Part shown: positions 52,988 to 60,961 of the stretch, one piece after another
How positions within the stretch are numbered: position 1 is the first letter of the stretch
How the letters are laid out: each line of letters starts with the position of its first letter
Source: Gloeobacter kilaueensis JS1
Lineage (GTDB): Bacteria; Cyanobacteriota; Cyanobacteriia; Gloeobacterales; Gloeobacteraceae
Reading direction: 5' to 3'
Assembly: GCF_000484535.1 (NCBI RefSeq)
Contig: NC_022600.1
Coordinates: 1,054,001 to 1,118,000 of the forward strand
DNA: 64,000 bases
Program-made: the position numbers and the translations under genes
The notes under the pieces: model-generated
What the model saw: the letters and a program-made list of their open reading frames with translations, nothing else
Database searches by the model: none
What the model was told of the DNA's origin: nothing

Positions 52988-54169
52988 TCAGCTTTTTTTG
53001 CCGTTTTCCTCCCGGCCAGACAACAGCTCCACCACGAGCGGCGCGGGCGGGGCGGCGGGGGCAGTTTGACCGACCAGCAGAATGCCTGCGCCCTCGAACG
53101 CCCTGAGCACGGCGTAGCGGATCGCCCGCTGGACAGCCCACTGCTCCAGGGGAGCCGTCTTCACCAGCATCCGCAGCCCGACGCCACCGGCGCTCAGTTC
53201 GTCGATACCGAGCACTCTGGGCGCTTCGAGAATTTTCTGGTGCCAGTCCGCCTCGCTTCGCAGCGCCTCTACTGCGGACGCCATGAGCGCCATCGCCCGA
53301 TCGATGTCGCTGCCGTGCTGGACGGTGAGCTTGAGATCGACCTGGGCAAAGCGGTTCGACAGGTTGGCCACCGTCTGGATCGCATTGTTGGGGATGGTAA
53401 TCAGCCGCCCTTCGCTGTTGCGCAGCTGGGTGATCCGCAAATTCATGTTCTCGACCATGCCGCTCAGACTGTCGTTGCTGTTGATCACAACAAAGTCGCC
53501 GACGCCGTACTGGTCCTCAAACAGGATAAAAAAGCCCGTGATCACATCCTTGACCAGACTCTGGGCACCAAAGGAAACCGCCAGCCCGACGATCCCGGCA
53601 CCGGCGATAATGGGTCCCACTTCGACGCCGACTTTGCCCAGCACCGAGACGGCGACGATGGTCACAAGCACGACGGTGAAGGTGCCCTTGAGCACGCCGC
53701 TGAAGGTGCCGATGCGCAGTTCCAGACGGGGGGAGCGATCGCGCGCCAGAAGCCGACCATCGCGGATCGCCTCGAAGAATAGATCGATGAGCCGGTAGCC
53801 GATCCGGATCGCAAAGACCCCCAGCGAGATCACAAGCAAAATGCCTGGCAGAGGCCCGATGAGCACCGCGTAGATTTGCTGTTGCCACTCAGCATTGACC
53901 AGACCACTGACAAGATAAAGCCAGCCGGCGACGATCCCCAGGCGGAGGAGCCACAGACAAAGGCGAGCCAGCTCCGGTACGAGCAGGTTGCGCGCCTTGT
54001 TCGACGAATCTGTCTGGACCTGGGCGCTGAAGTAGCGCCGCTGCAGGACGCCTGCAAGCCAGTACAGCCCGAGCGCCAGGACACTCAGACCGGCTGCAGC
54101 CAGGGACAGGCCCGGCCAATCGCCTGCGGCCAGCTGAGCTGTGACCAGTGTGCTTAGCCAGTTTTGCAT
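52988..54169 (-). CDS. Mechanosensitive channel of the MscS family
   Basis: The 393-residue protein has several N-terminal membrane helices. The pore helix region AGIVGLAVSFGAQSLVKDVI is followed by FFILFEDQYGVGDFVVIN, which is diagnostic of MscS, and a C-terminal cytoplasmic vestibule part. It releases osmolytes under hypo-osmotic shock. It is on the minus strand upstream of lipA, 58 bases apart. Confidence 0.92.
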   Translation of the reverse strand: MQNWLSTLVTAQLAAGDWPGLSLAAAGLSVLALGLYWLAGVLQRRYFSAQVQTDSSNKARNLLVPELARLCLWLLRLGIVAGWLYLVSGLVNAEWQQQIYAVLIGPLPGILLVISLGVFAIRIGYRLIDLFFEAIRDGRLLARDRSPRLELRIGTFSGVLKGTFTVVLVTIVAVSVLGKVGVEVGPIIAGAGIVGLAVSFGAQSLVKDVITGFFILFEDQYGVGDFVVINSNDSLSGMVENMNLRITQLRNSEGRLITIPNNAIQTVANLSNRFAQVDLKLTVQHGSDIDRAMALMASAVEALRSEADWHQKILEAPRVLGIDELSAGGVGLRMLVKTAPLEQWAVQRAIRYAVLRAFEGAGILLVGQTAPAAPPAPLVVELLSGREENGKKS

Positions 54170-54315
54170 AGTCGAGTGTTCGATAATTTTGCTCTATCTC
54201 ACCATCCTGGGTGAACGGGCCGTCGCCTATCTTCCTACCCTGGGGGGAGCTTCCTCTACCTGGGGGGTGAGGGGAACAGCAGTGCTACCTTATAAAAAAT
54301 ACGTTCAAGCACATC

Positions 54316-54969
54316 ATGGCCCTGCGCTTTATCGTCGTCGAAGACCACCCCGAGGTCGCCAAAAACAACTGCGAATGGCTGCAAAAAGTCGATGGCGACG
54401 CCTACTGCGAGATCCTCACCGATCCGATTGCCGCGAGCAAGCGCCTCAAAGAATTTCAGCCGGATCTGCTCGTAGTCGATCTGCTCTACGGCCAGACCAG
54501 CGGCCAGCAGTCGGGGGAACCGGGGCTCAACCTGCTGCGCGAAGTCTTTCAGAACTATCCCAACCAGAGCGTCATGGTCTACTCCAGCGAGCCGCTCCTG
54601 CTGACGCCTCTAAGCGAGGCGATTGGCAAGCACGAGGGCGGTTTTGCTGCCGTCAACAAGATGGACCGACGCACCCAGTTTCTTGAGGGGGCAAAAAGTG
54701 CCCTCAGCGGCGAATTAAAGATTCCCCGCGAACTGCGTGGCCTCCTGCAGCTCACCGAGCGCGAAGTCGAAGTGCTGAGCCTCATCTGTAAAGAAGCGCT
54801 CACCGACCAGGCCGTGGCCGACCGCATCTACACCAGCAAAAAAACCGTCCAGAACCACGTCCAGCGCCTCAAAGAAAAGCTGGGCATCGCCCTTGAGGAC
54901 ACCAACGAGACCAATGGCCGGGTAGCCCTGTGCATCGAGGCGATGCGCCGCAAACTGGTGCAGTTCTAG
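54316..54969 (+). CDS. NarL/LuxR-type response regulator
   Basis: The 217-residue protein has an N-terminal receiver-like domain (FIVVEDHPEVAKNN; phosphorylation Asp likely in LLVVDLLYGQ near residue 55). The C-terminal LuxR helix-turn-helix has LTEREVEVLSLICKEALTDQ and SKKTVQNHVQRLKEKLGI. The receiver has an unusual insertion between the Asp and the next strand. Its stop abuts the start of csaB, so it is operonic and may regulate cell-wall polysaccharide modification. Confidence 0.88.
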   Translation: MALRFIVVEDHPEVAKNNCEWLQKVDGDAYCEILTDPIAASKRLKEFQPDLLVVDLLYGQTSGQQSGEPGLNLLREVFQNYPNQSVMVYSSEPLLLTPLSEAIGKHEGGFAAVNKMDRRTQFLEGAKSALSGELKIPRELRGLLQLTEREVEVLSLICKEALTDQAVADRIYTSKKTVQNHVQRLKEKLGIALEDTNETNGRVALCIEAMRRKLVQF

Positions 54970-56022
54970 ATGCGGGCCGTCCTGTGCGGCTACTACGGCT
55001 TCGGCAACGGCGGCGATGAGGCTCTGCTTTTAAGCCTGCTGCAGATGCTGCCCGCCCATGTCGAGCCGGTCGTGCTCGCAGCCCATCCACAGGCGGCAGC
55101 AAAGCGCTACGGCATCGCCTGCATCGATCGCTGGAATATATTCAGCGTCAGCCAGGCGATCGCCGGTGCCGACGCTTTTATCTGGGGCGGCGGCAGCCTG
55201 ATGCAGGACGTTACGGGCAAAGCCAGTTTGCTCTACTACGGCTCGCTGATGCAGTTGGCCCAGAGCTTCGGTAAGCGCACGATCGCCTGGGCGCAGGGCC
55301 TGGGTCCCCTCAAAAGCCGCTGGAGCAGCGAGTACACCCGCCGCGTCCTTGCCGGTTGCACAGCGGTGAGCGTGCGCGACCGGGGTTCGGCGCAACTGCT
55401 CGATCGCTGGCAGATCCGCTACGAACTGGTCTGCGATCCGGTCTGGGGGCTCGAACCGCTGTCAGGCCCGCCTTCGCCGACTCAAAAATCGCAGATTGCC
55501 GTCGTTCTCAGACCCCATCTCGACCTCGACGCCCGCCGCCAGAGCGTGCTCGTCGCTGCCCTCGAACGTCTGCAGCGCGCCACCGATAGCCACATTCTCT
55601 GCGTTCCCTTCCAGCAACCGGGCGATGTTGCCCTGGCGCGGGCGATTGCCGAAAGCCTCGGCCCCTGCTGCGAGGTCGTCGCCGAATCGGACCCCAGGCG
55701 GCTCAGCAGCTTGTTTGCCGGGGTCGATCTGACGATCGCGATGCGCCTGCACGGTGTGCTGATCGCCGCCGCTGCCGGAAGCCGGGTCTGGGGAATCAGC
55801 TACGACCCGAAGGTGGCGCAACTGCTCGCTCAGATCGAAGCGCCGGGCTGCGATCTCGCCCGACTCCCGGACGATCCGGAGGTTCTCGCCCAATTCTGGA
55901 TCGATCACTACCGGCGCGGCAGGAGCCTCGATGAAGCGGAACGCCGGCACTGGCGGGCCCTGGCCTGGGGCAACGCCGCTGTGCTCCAGCGCGTGCTGGA
56001 CCGTCAGCCGTCCGGTTCGTAG
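54970..56022 (+). CDS. csaB: Polysaccharide pyruvyl transferase CsaB
   Basis: The 350-residue protein begins MRAVLCGYYGFGNGGDEALL, with IWGGGSLMQDVTGKASLLYY, IAWAQGLGPLKSRWS, VSVRDRGSAQLL and a C-terminal TIAMRLHGVLIAAAAG. CsaB ketalises polysaccharide with pyruvate, which creates the anchor for SLH-domain proteins such as those at 58299 and 59762. The ATG directly follows the stop of the response regulator gene. Its 3' end overlaps clpS by 19 bases (convergent). Confidence 0.93.
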   Translation: MRAVLCGYYGFGNGGDEALLLSLLQMLPAHVEPVVLAAHPQAAAKRYGIACIDRWNIFSVSQAIAGADAFIWGGGSLMQDVTGKASLLYYGSLMQLAQSFGKRTIAWAQGLGPLKSRWSSEYTRRVLAGCTAVSVRDRGSAQLLDRWQIRYELVCDPVWGLEPLSGPPSPTQKSQIAVVLRPHLDLDARRQSVLVAALERLQRATDSHILCVPFQQPGDVALARAIAESLGPCCEVVAESDPRRLSSLFAGVDLTIAMRLHGVLIAAAAGSRVWGISYDPKVAQLLAQIEAPGCDLARLPDDPEVLAQFWIDHYRRGRSLDEAERRHWRALAWGNAAVLQRVLDRQPSGS

Positions 56023-56285
56023 GTGCTGTTCAGGCCATGACGGCCAAGGCTTTCACTATAAAATTCAGCGTGTTCGAGGGCACAGACGATCACCACCGCT
56101 ACACCGCTGTTGTGCGCCTCGAGCATGACCGAGCGCGCTTTGGTGGGCTGCATCTTCGGAATCGTCTTCATCAGCACCTCGATGACGTAATCCATCGGGG
56201 TGTGATTGTCGTTGTGCAGTAGAACTTTGTACAGCGGCATCGGTTTGCGCTGTACAATCTTCTTCTCAAGAGTCTCTGTGCTCAT
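56004..56285 (-). CDS. clpS: ATP-dependent Clp protease adaptor ClpS
   Basis: From the ATG at 56285 a 93-residue protein has the ClpS core: YKVLLHNDNHTPMDYVIEVL and AHNSGVAVVIVCALEHAEFY. It delivers N-end-rule substrates to ClpAP/ClpCP. A downstream region beyond the stop overlaps the csaB end by 19 bases. Confidence 0.93.
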   Translation of the reverse strand: MSTETLEKKIVQRKPMPLYKVLLHNDNHTPMDYVIEVLMKTIPKMQPTKARSVMLEAHNSGVAVVIVCALEHAEFYSESLGRHGLNSTYEPDG

Positions 56286-56411
56286 AGATGCTGCGGATGG
56301 ATGCGTAAGAATACCCAGGTAATAATTCTGCCCTAAGGCAGAGGCGCTGGCAATACCAAATATAACCACTTCTGGCAAAAAGAACTCTCGCTTGACCAAA
56401 AAACGCAAAGG

Positions 56412-56483
56412 CTCGGGCGGATGGATTCGAACCACCGGATGGCGGGACCAAAACCCGCTGCCTTACCGCTTGGCTACGCCCGA
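56412..56483 (-). tRNA. tRNA-Gln (TTG anticodon)
   Basis: Minus-strand cloverleaf: acceptor TCGGGCG with CGCCCGA, anticodon loop TTTTGGT (TTG), T arm GGTTCGAATCC, discriminator G. It lies between clpS and the ndh operon. Confidence 0.92.
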
Positions 56484-56611
56484 ACAATCGAACCTGCCAG
56501 GCGATCGTAACGAGCGGGCTAGGGGGGTGTCAAGGCGAGAGCGGACGTCTGCCTGTCGGGCGCAGGAGGTGGGTTACACTGTTATTGTCAACAATTCGTT
56601 TACAAAACAGA

Positions 56612-56974
56612 GTGTTTGTTCTTACTGGCTACGACGCGCTGCTCATCTTCCTGCTGCTCAGTGCCCTGGTGCCCGTCCTCGCTCTGCTCGTCGCCAAGCT
56701 GATCCGGCCAAAGGTTGCTGGCGCTTACCGCACCACCACCTACGAATCGGGCATCGATCCCAGAGGCGATAGCTGGATTCAGTTCAACATCCGCTACTAC
56801 ATGTTTGCCCTCGTCTTCGTCGTCTTCGACGTGGAGACCGTTTTTCTCTATCCGTGGGCTGCCGCCTTCAACCAGTTGGGGCTGCTCGCCTTTATCGAGG
56901 CGCTTATCTTTATCGCCATTCTGGTGATTGCCCTTGTCTACGCCTGGCGCAAGGGTGCCCTCGAATGGACCTGA
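56612..56974 (+). CDS. ndhC: NAD(P)H-quinone oxidoreductase subunit C (NDH-1 subunit 3)
   Basis: From the GTG at 56612 the product is 120 residues, the usual NdhC length; a TTG at 56585 would add nine. Motifs are [35 protein letters not shown] and [11 protein letters not shown] with three membrane helices. The subunit is part of the membrane arm near the quinone site of the photosynthetic NDH-1 complex. ndhK follows 34 bases later. Confidence 0.95.
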   Translation: MFVLTGYDALLIFLLLSALVPVLALLVAKLIRPKVAGAYRTTTYESGIDPRGDSWIQFNIRYYMFALVFVVFDVETVFLYPWAAAFNQLGLLAFIEALIFIAILVIALVYAWRKGALEWT

Positions 56975-57008
56975 GGCGCTCTGCCGACCCGAAAGCTCGT
57001 GAATCGTC

Positions 57009-57704
57009 ATGGAAACCAAGAATCTCCTCAACCCGATCCAGCGCCCGGAAGTCACCTCCGAATTGACCAACAACGTGGTGCTTACCACGCTCAACGACCT
57101 GTATAACTGGGCGCGGCTCTCCAGCGTCTGGCCCCTGCTCTACGGCACCAGTTGCTGCTTCATCGAGTTTGCCGGGCTTATCGGTTCGCGCTTCGACTTT
57201 GACCGCTTCGGTCTGGTACCGCGCTCCACGCCGCGCCAGGCCGATCTCATCATCACTGCCGGAACGGTGACGATGAAGATGGCTCCGGCGCTGGTGCAAC
57301 TTTACGAGCAGATGGCCGAACCCAAGTACGTGATCGCGATGGGAGCCTGCACGATCACGGGGGGCATGTTCTCCACCGACTCCTACACCACCGTGCGCGG
57401 CGTCGATAAGCTCATTCCCGTCGATGTCTACATCCCCGGTTGTCCGCCCCGGCCCGAGGCGATCTTCGATGCGATCATCAAACTGCGCAAGAAGATGGCC
57501 AGCGAGGACTTCCGCGAGCGCTACAACCAGATGCAGCAGACCCACCGCTACTACCAGACCCAGCACTCGATGAAGGCGGTGCCGGAACCGCTCTCCAGCC
57601 AGTACCTCGAAAGTCCCACCCGCCAGGCGGCACCGCCTGAGCTGGTGGCGGCGATGGAGGTGCCCCTGGTGCTGCCTGAGAAGACCAAACAGGAACAGTC
57701 CTAA
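57009..57704 (+). CDS. ndhK: NAD(P)H-quinone oxidoreductase subunit K
   Basis: The 231-residue protein has the NuoB/NdhK cluster-N2 motif [10 protein letters not shown] (here GTSCCFIEF), [32 protein letters not shown] and CPPRPEAI. The four cysteines that bind the terminal 4Fe-4S cluster are present. It lies between ndhC and ndhJ, a conserved order. Confidence 0.96.
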   Translation: METKNLLNPIQRPEVTSELTNNVVLTTLNDLYNWARLSSVWPLLYGTSCCFIEFAGLIGSRFDFDRFGLVPRSTPRQADLIITAGTVTMKMAPALVQLYEQMAEPKYVIAMGACTITGGMFSTDSYTTVRGVDKLIPVDVYIPGCPPRPEAIFDAIIKLRKKMASEDFRERYNQMQQTHRYYQTQHSMKAVPEPLSSQYLESPTRQAAPPELVAAMEVPLVLPEKTKQEQS

Positions 57705-57715
57705 AGATCATCGTC

Positions 57716-58240
57716 ATGGAAGAAGAACAACTGCAGCCATCGCCGGCAACTGAAATCGAACCGCTCAAGGGCCCCATTTCCGACTCGCTCAAGGCGCGCG
57801 GTCTGCCCCACGAGTTGCTGGGCCTCGATCGCCAGGGCGTCGAGATCCTCAAAGTCGAGCCTGAGCACCTCTTGCGCGTCGCCAAAGCCCTCTACGACGA
57901 CGGCTTCAACTACCTGCAGTGCCAGTGCGGCTTCGACGAAGGCCCCGGTGCCCAACTGGGGAGCATGTACCACCTCACCCAGCTGAGCGACCGGGCCGAT
58001 CGACCGCCGGAGGTCCGGATCAAGGTCTTCCTGCCCCGCGACAACCCGAGGGTGCCTTCGGTCTATTGGATCTGGAAGACCGCCGATTGGCAGGAGCGTG
58101 AGTCCTACGACATGTACGGCATCCTTTACGAGGGCCATCCCAACTTGATCCGGATCTTGATGCCCGAAGATTGGGTCGGCTGGCCGATGCGCAAGGACTA
58201 CGTCACCCCCGATTTTTACGAACTGCAGGACGCTTACTGA
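57716..58240 (+). CDS. ndhJ: NAD(P)H-quinone oxidoreductase subunit J
   Basis: The 174-residue protein matches NdhJ (NuoC 30-kDa subunit) with [42 protein letters not shown] and [20 protein letters not shown]. It ends the ndhCKJ operon, 12 bases after ndhK, and is followed by a terminator. Confidence 0.95.
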   Translation: MEEEQLQPSPATEIEPLKGPISDSLKARGLPHELLGLDRQGVEILKVEPEHLLRVAKALYDDGFNYLQCQCGFDEGPGAQLGSMYHLTQLSDRADRPPEVRIKVFLPRDNPRVPSVYWIWKTADWQERESYDMYGILYEGHPNLIRILMPEDWVGWPMRKDYVTPDFYELQDAY

Positions 58241-58257
58241 GCGACCTGCTTCTGCAA

Positions 58258-58290
58258 AGCCACCGACAGTCGCCTGTCGGTGGCTTTTTG
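58258..58290. terminator. Terminator between ndhJ and the SLH gene
   Basis: AGCCACCGACAG pairs with CTGTCGGTGGCT around TCGC, with T-run TTTTTGG after it. Convergent position suggests two-way use. Confidence 0.85.
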
Positions 58291-58298
58291 GTGAGCCG

Positions 58299-59660
58299 TT
58301 AGCGCGAAGGGGGAACTGGTGCGCCGAGGGGAATGGCGTTGAGCTGACTGTCGGAGATTTTTTTGACCTGGTTGAAGTTGTAGCCCAGCGCCTGGAGGGT
58401 CTGGGGATCGGGGATCGCCCGGCGGCGGCCATTTTCGATCTGGTAGATCGTCGGACCACTGCCCCGGACCAGAGCACCGTCGGCAAAGAAGGGCTGGGAT
58501 GGAACGGGTTGGCCAAGCGGAATCGTGTTGAGCTGGTTGTCCGGCAGTTTGACAACTTGATCAAAGCTGTAGCCCAGCGCCTGGAGAGTCTGGGGATTGG
58601 GAATCGCCCGGCGGCGGCCATTTTCGACCTTGTAGATGGTCGAACTACTGCCCCGGACCAGTTTTCCTTCTAAAAAGTCCGGTCTGGTGGGTGCAGCCCC
58701 AAACGAGAGCCGCCGATCTGCCTCCTGGGTGATCGAGTCGTTGCGGTTGCGCAGCGTTACGGCGATGCGGGCGTTGTTTTCTTGATCGCCGCGCTTGACG
58801 GTGTAGTTGCCCTCGTAAACGCCGCTGTCGGTCTCCTGCAGGGGCAGCGACTGGGCAACGCCCTGGATGCTGAAGTTGCCCGTCGCCCCAGGCGAAGCGC
58901 TCACCCGAATGTTGAGCACTTCACCGGGTTGCAAGGACGGCTTGTTGGGGGAGAGGGCAATGCGCTCGATCGACAGGGCACCACCGCGATCCGCGCCGCC
59001 CTGGCCTCCACCAATCAGGCCGATCGACAGGGGCGGCAGGTTCTGACCGCTGCGGGCGAGGGTCTGGTACATCAAAGCGGCCACCTCCCCCCGCGAGGCG
59101 AGCTTGTTGGGCGCGATCACCGCCGGGTCCGGAAAATTGGCGATAATCCCGGCATCGGCGGCCTTTTCGATGCTTGTCCGGGCCCAGTCTGGCACCGCCT
59201 GGACATCGTTGTACTTATCGAGAGCCTGGGAGGAACCCTTGTAGCGGTTGCCCAGGGCTTTGGTCAGGATGACGAGCGCCTGGGCGCGGGTGATCCGCTC
59301 TTCGGGCCGAAACGTGCCATCCGGAAAGCCGGTCACCAGGCCATTGTCGCTTACTGCCGCAATGGCGTTCGCCGCCCAGTAGTTTCTTGTTACGTCGTTG
59401 AAGTTGGCGTTGCCGCCGCTGCCCTGCAGGTTAAAGGCTTTGGCGGCAATCGCCGCAAACTGGGCGCGGGTGATCGGGGCGCTGGGACGGAAGGTGCCGT
59501 CTGGAAAGCCGCCGATAAAGTTGCGGTCCGCCAACCCCGATACGTAGGGTTCAGCCCAGTAACCGGACACGTCGTTAAAATCTGCGGCCAGGGCGGTTGC
59601 GCCAAATACCAGGCTTGCAACCAGACCGCCTGCCACTGTCTTCCAGGGCGTTGTGTACAT
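58299..59660 (-). CDS. SLH-domain cell-surface protein with repeated C-terminal motif
   Basis: The 453-residue protein has a signal peptide (VAGGLVASLVFGATALA) and three SLH domains (residues about 27-205), each with DVSGYWAEPYV/GFPDGTFRPSAPITRAQFA-type landmarks. A beta domain follows (FSIQGVAQSLPLQETDSGVY). The C-terminus is a 63-residue motif in two copies (RGSGPTIYQIENGRRRAIPD), encoded by a 189-base tandem duplication with high DNA identity. SLH domains bind pyruvylated wall polysaccharide. It is paralogous to the upstream gene at 59762. Confidence 0.9.
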   Translation of the reverse strand: MYTTPWKTVAGGLVASLVFGATALAADFNDVSGYWAEPYVSGLADRNFIGGFPDGTFRPSAPITRAQFAAIAAKAFNLQGSGGNANFNDVTRNYWAANAIAAVSDNGLVTGFPDGTFRPEERITRAQALVILTKALGNRYKGSSQALDKYNDVQAVPDWARTSIEKAADAGIIANFPDPAVIAPNKLASRGEVAALMYQTLARSGQNLPPLSIGLIGGGQGGADRGGALSIERIALSPNKPSLQPGEVLNIRVSASPGATGNFSIQGVAQSLPLQETDSGVYEGNYTVKRGDQENNARIAVTLRNRNDSITQEADRRLSFGAAPTRPDFLEGKLVRGSSSTIYKVENGRRRAIPNPQTLQALGYSFDQVVKLPDNQLNTIPLGQPVPSQPFFADGALVRGSGPTIYQIENGRRRAIPDPQTLQALGYNFNQVKKISDSQLNAIPLGAPVPPSR

Positions 59661-59761
59661 GCGTCATGCTCCCATTGACATTCGGTGAACAGTATCACCG
59701 GAGAGGATAGGCACTAGTATTACCGTATCCTACCTCTCCTGCATCCGACTTGAGAGGGAAA

Positions 59762-60793
59762 TCAGCGATTGAGGACGGAAACGAAAGTATACGTTCCTTC
59801 TGCTGTCCGGGTAACGCTGCCGCCGGTTTGATTTTGAAGCGAGACCGCGATGCGGGCGTTGTTTCCTTGATCTTCGCGCCGGACCGTGTAGTTGCCCTCG
59901 TAGACGCCGGAGCCGACTTCTTGAAGGGGAATCGCCTGGGCAACACCCTGGATGCTGAAACTGGCCTGTGCGCCCGGTGTGGCGAAGACGCGCACCAGCA
60001 GTTCATCGCCAAAGCGGAAGGAGCGCACCGCCGGGACGATCACGATCCGCTCGATCGCAAGCTGGTCGTTGCGGGCGGCGACGTTCGAGGCGGGTGGTTG
60101 GGACGGCTGTGAGGTTCTGTCTTCGGGGTTGGCTGGAGCGTTGGGGGCAAGGGTGCCGATCTCAAGGGGCGGCAGGGACTGACCGCTGCGGGCGAGGGTC
60201 TGGTAGAACAGGGCAGCGACGGCACCGCGCGTGGCGAGGCTATTGGGCTCGATCACCGTCGAATCGGGGTAGTTGACGAGAATTCCAGCGTCGGCGGCGG
60301 TGGCAATTGCCGAACGGGCCCACTCAGGAACCTCCTGGGCGTCGGCGTAGCGCTGTAAGGTCGCAGCGGCGTCCGGGCGGTTGGTGCCCAGCACCCGCGA
60401 GAGGATGACGAGCGCCTGGGCGCGGGTGATGTTTTCTTCCGGATGAAACGTTCCGTCCGGGAAACCGGCTACCAGGCCACTTTTACTGACTGCTGCGATC
60501 GCACTGGCAGCCCAGTAGTTGCGATCGACGTCGCGAAAGTCCGGGCGCTCGCCGCCGCCTGGCAGATCAAAAGCCTTGAGCGCCATCGCCGCAAACTGGG
60601 CGCGGGTGATCGGAGCGTCCGGGCGAAAAGTGCCGTCCGGAAAACCTTCGACGAACTGGCGCTCGGCGAGGGTCTCGATATAGGGCCGCGCCCAGAAACT
60701 GGCAATATCCCGCAGCGGTGCAGCAACGGCAATCCCACTAATAGCCAGGTTCAAAGCGAGACTGGCTGCCGCTGCCTTCCAGAATCTTCCCAT
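59762..60793 (-). CDS. SLH-domain cell-surface protein
   Basis: The 343-residue protein has a signal peptide (SLALNLAISGIAVAAP), three SLH domains (GFPDGTFRPDAPITRAQFAA and similar; residues about 30-205), a Pro/Asn-rich linker and a beta domain with FSIQGVAQAIPLQEVGSGVY and NNARIAVSLQNQ like its neighbour. It lacks the repeated C-terminal motif of the adjacent gene. The two arose by tandem duplication. csaB, needed for the SLH anchor in other bacteria, is about 4 kb away. Confidence 0.9.
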   Translation of the reverse strand: MGRFWKAAAASLALNLAISGIAVAAPLRDIASFWARPYIETLAERQFVEGFPDGTFRPDAPITRAQFAAMALKAFDLPGGGERPDFRDVDRNYWAASAIAAVSKSGLVAGFPDGTFHPEENITRAQALVILSRVLGTNRPDAAATLQRYADAQEVPEWARSAIATAADAGILVNYPDSTVIEPNSLATRGAVAALFYQTLARSGQSLPPLEIGTLAPNAPANPEDRTSQPSQPPASNVAARNDQLAIERIVIVPAVRSFRFGDELLVRVFATPGAQASFSIQGVAQAIPLQEVGSGVYEGNYTVRREDQGNNARIAVSLQNQTGGSVTRTAEGTYTFVSVLNR

Positions 60794-60961
60794 GATCGCT
60801 CCTCGATGAGGGTAGTTCTGTATATTGTCAAATCCTCCAAGCTAGCCTGCCAGGGCAAAAGCGGCAGAGTGCAGGAGTAGAGGCTGAAACATACGGTACC
60901 TTTGACCGCAACCGTCAGAGCGTAGTTTCCAGCAACAGCGCTATTCTTGATACACGATTCT

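Noticed and set aside
51986-53782. Long plus-strand open frame (598 codons) across lipA, nadK end and mscS
   Set aside because: It runs antisense to three well-identified genes and has the Gly/Arg/His-rich composition of a shadow frame.
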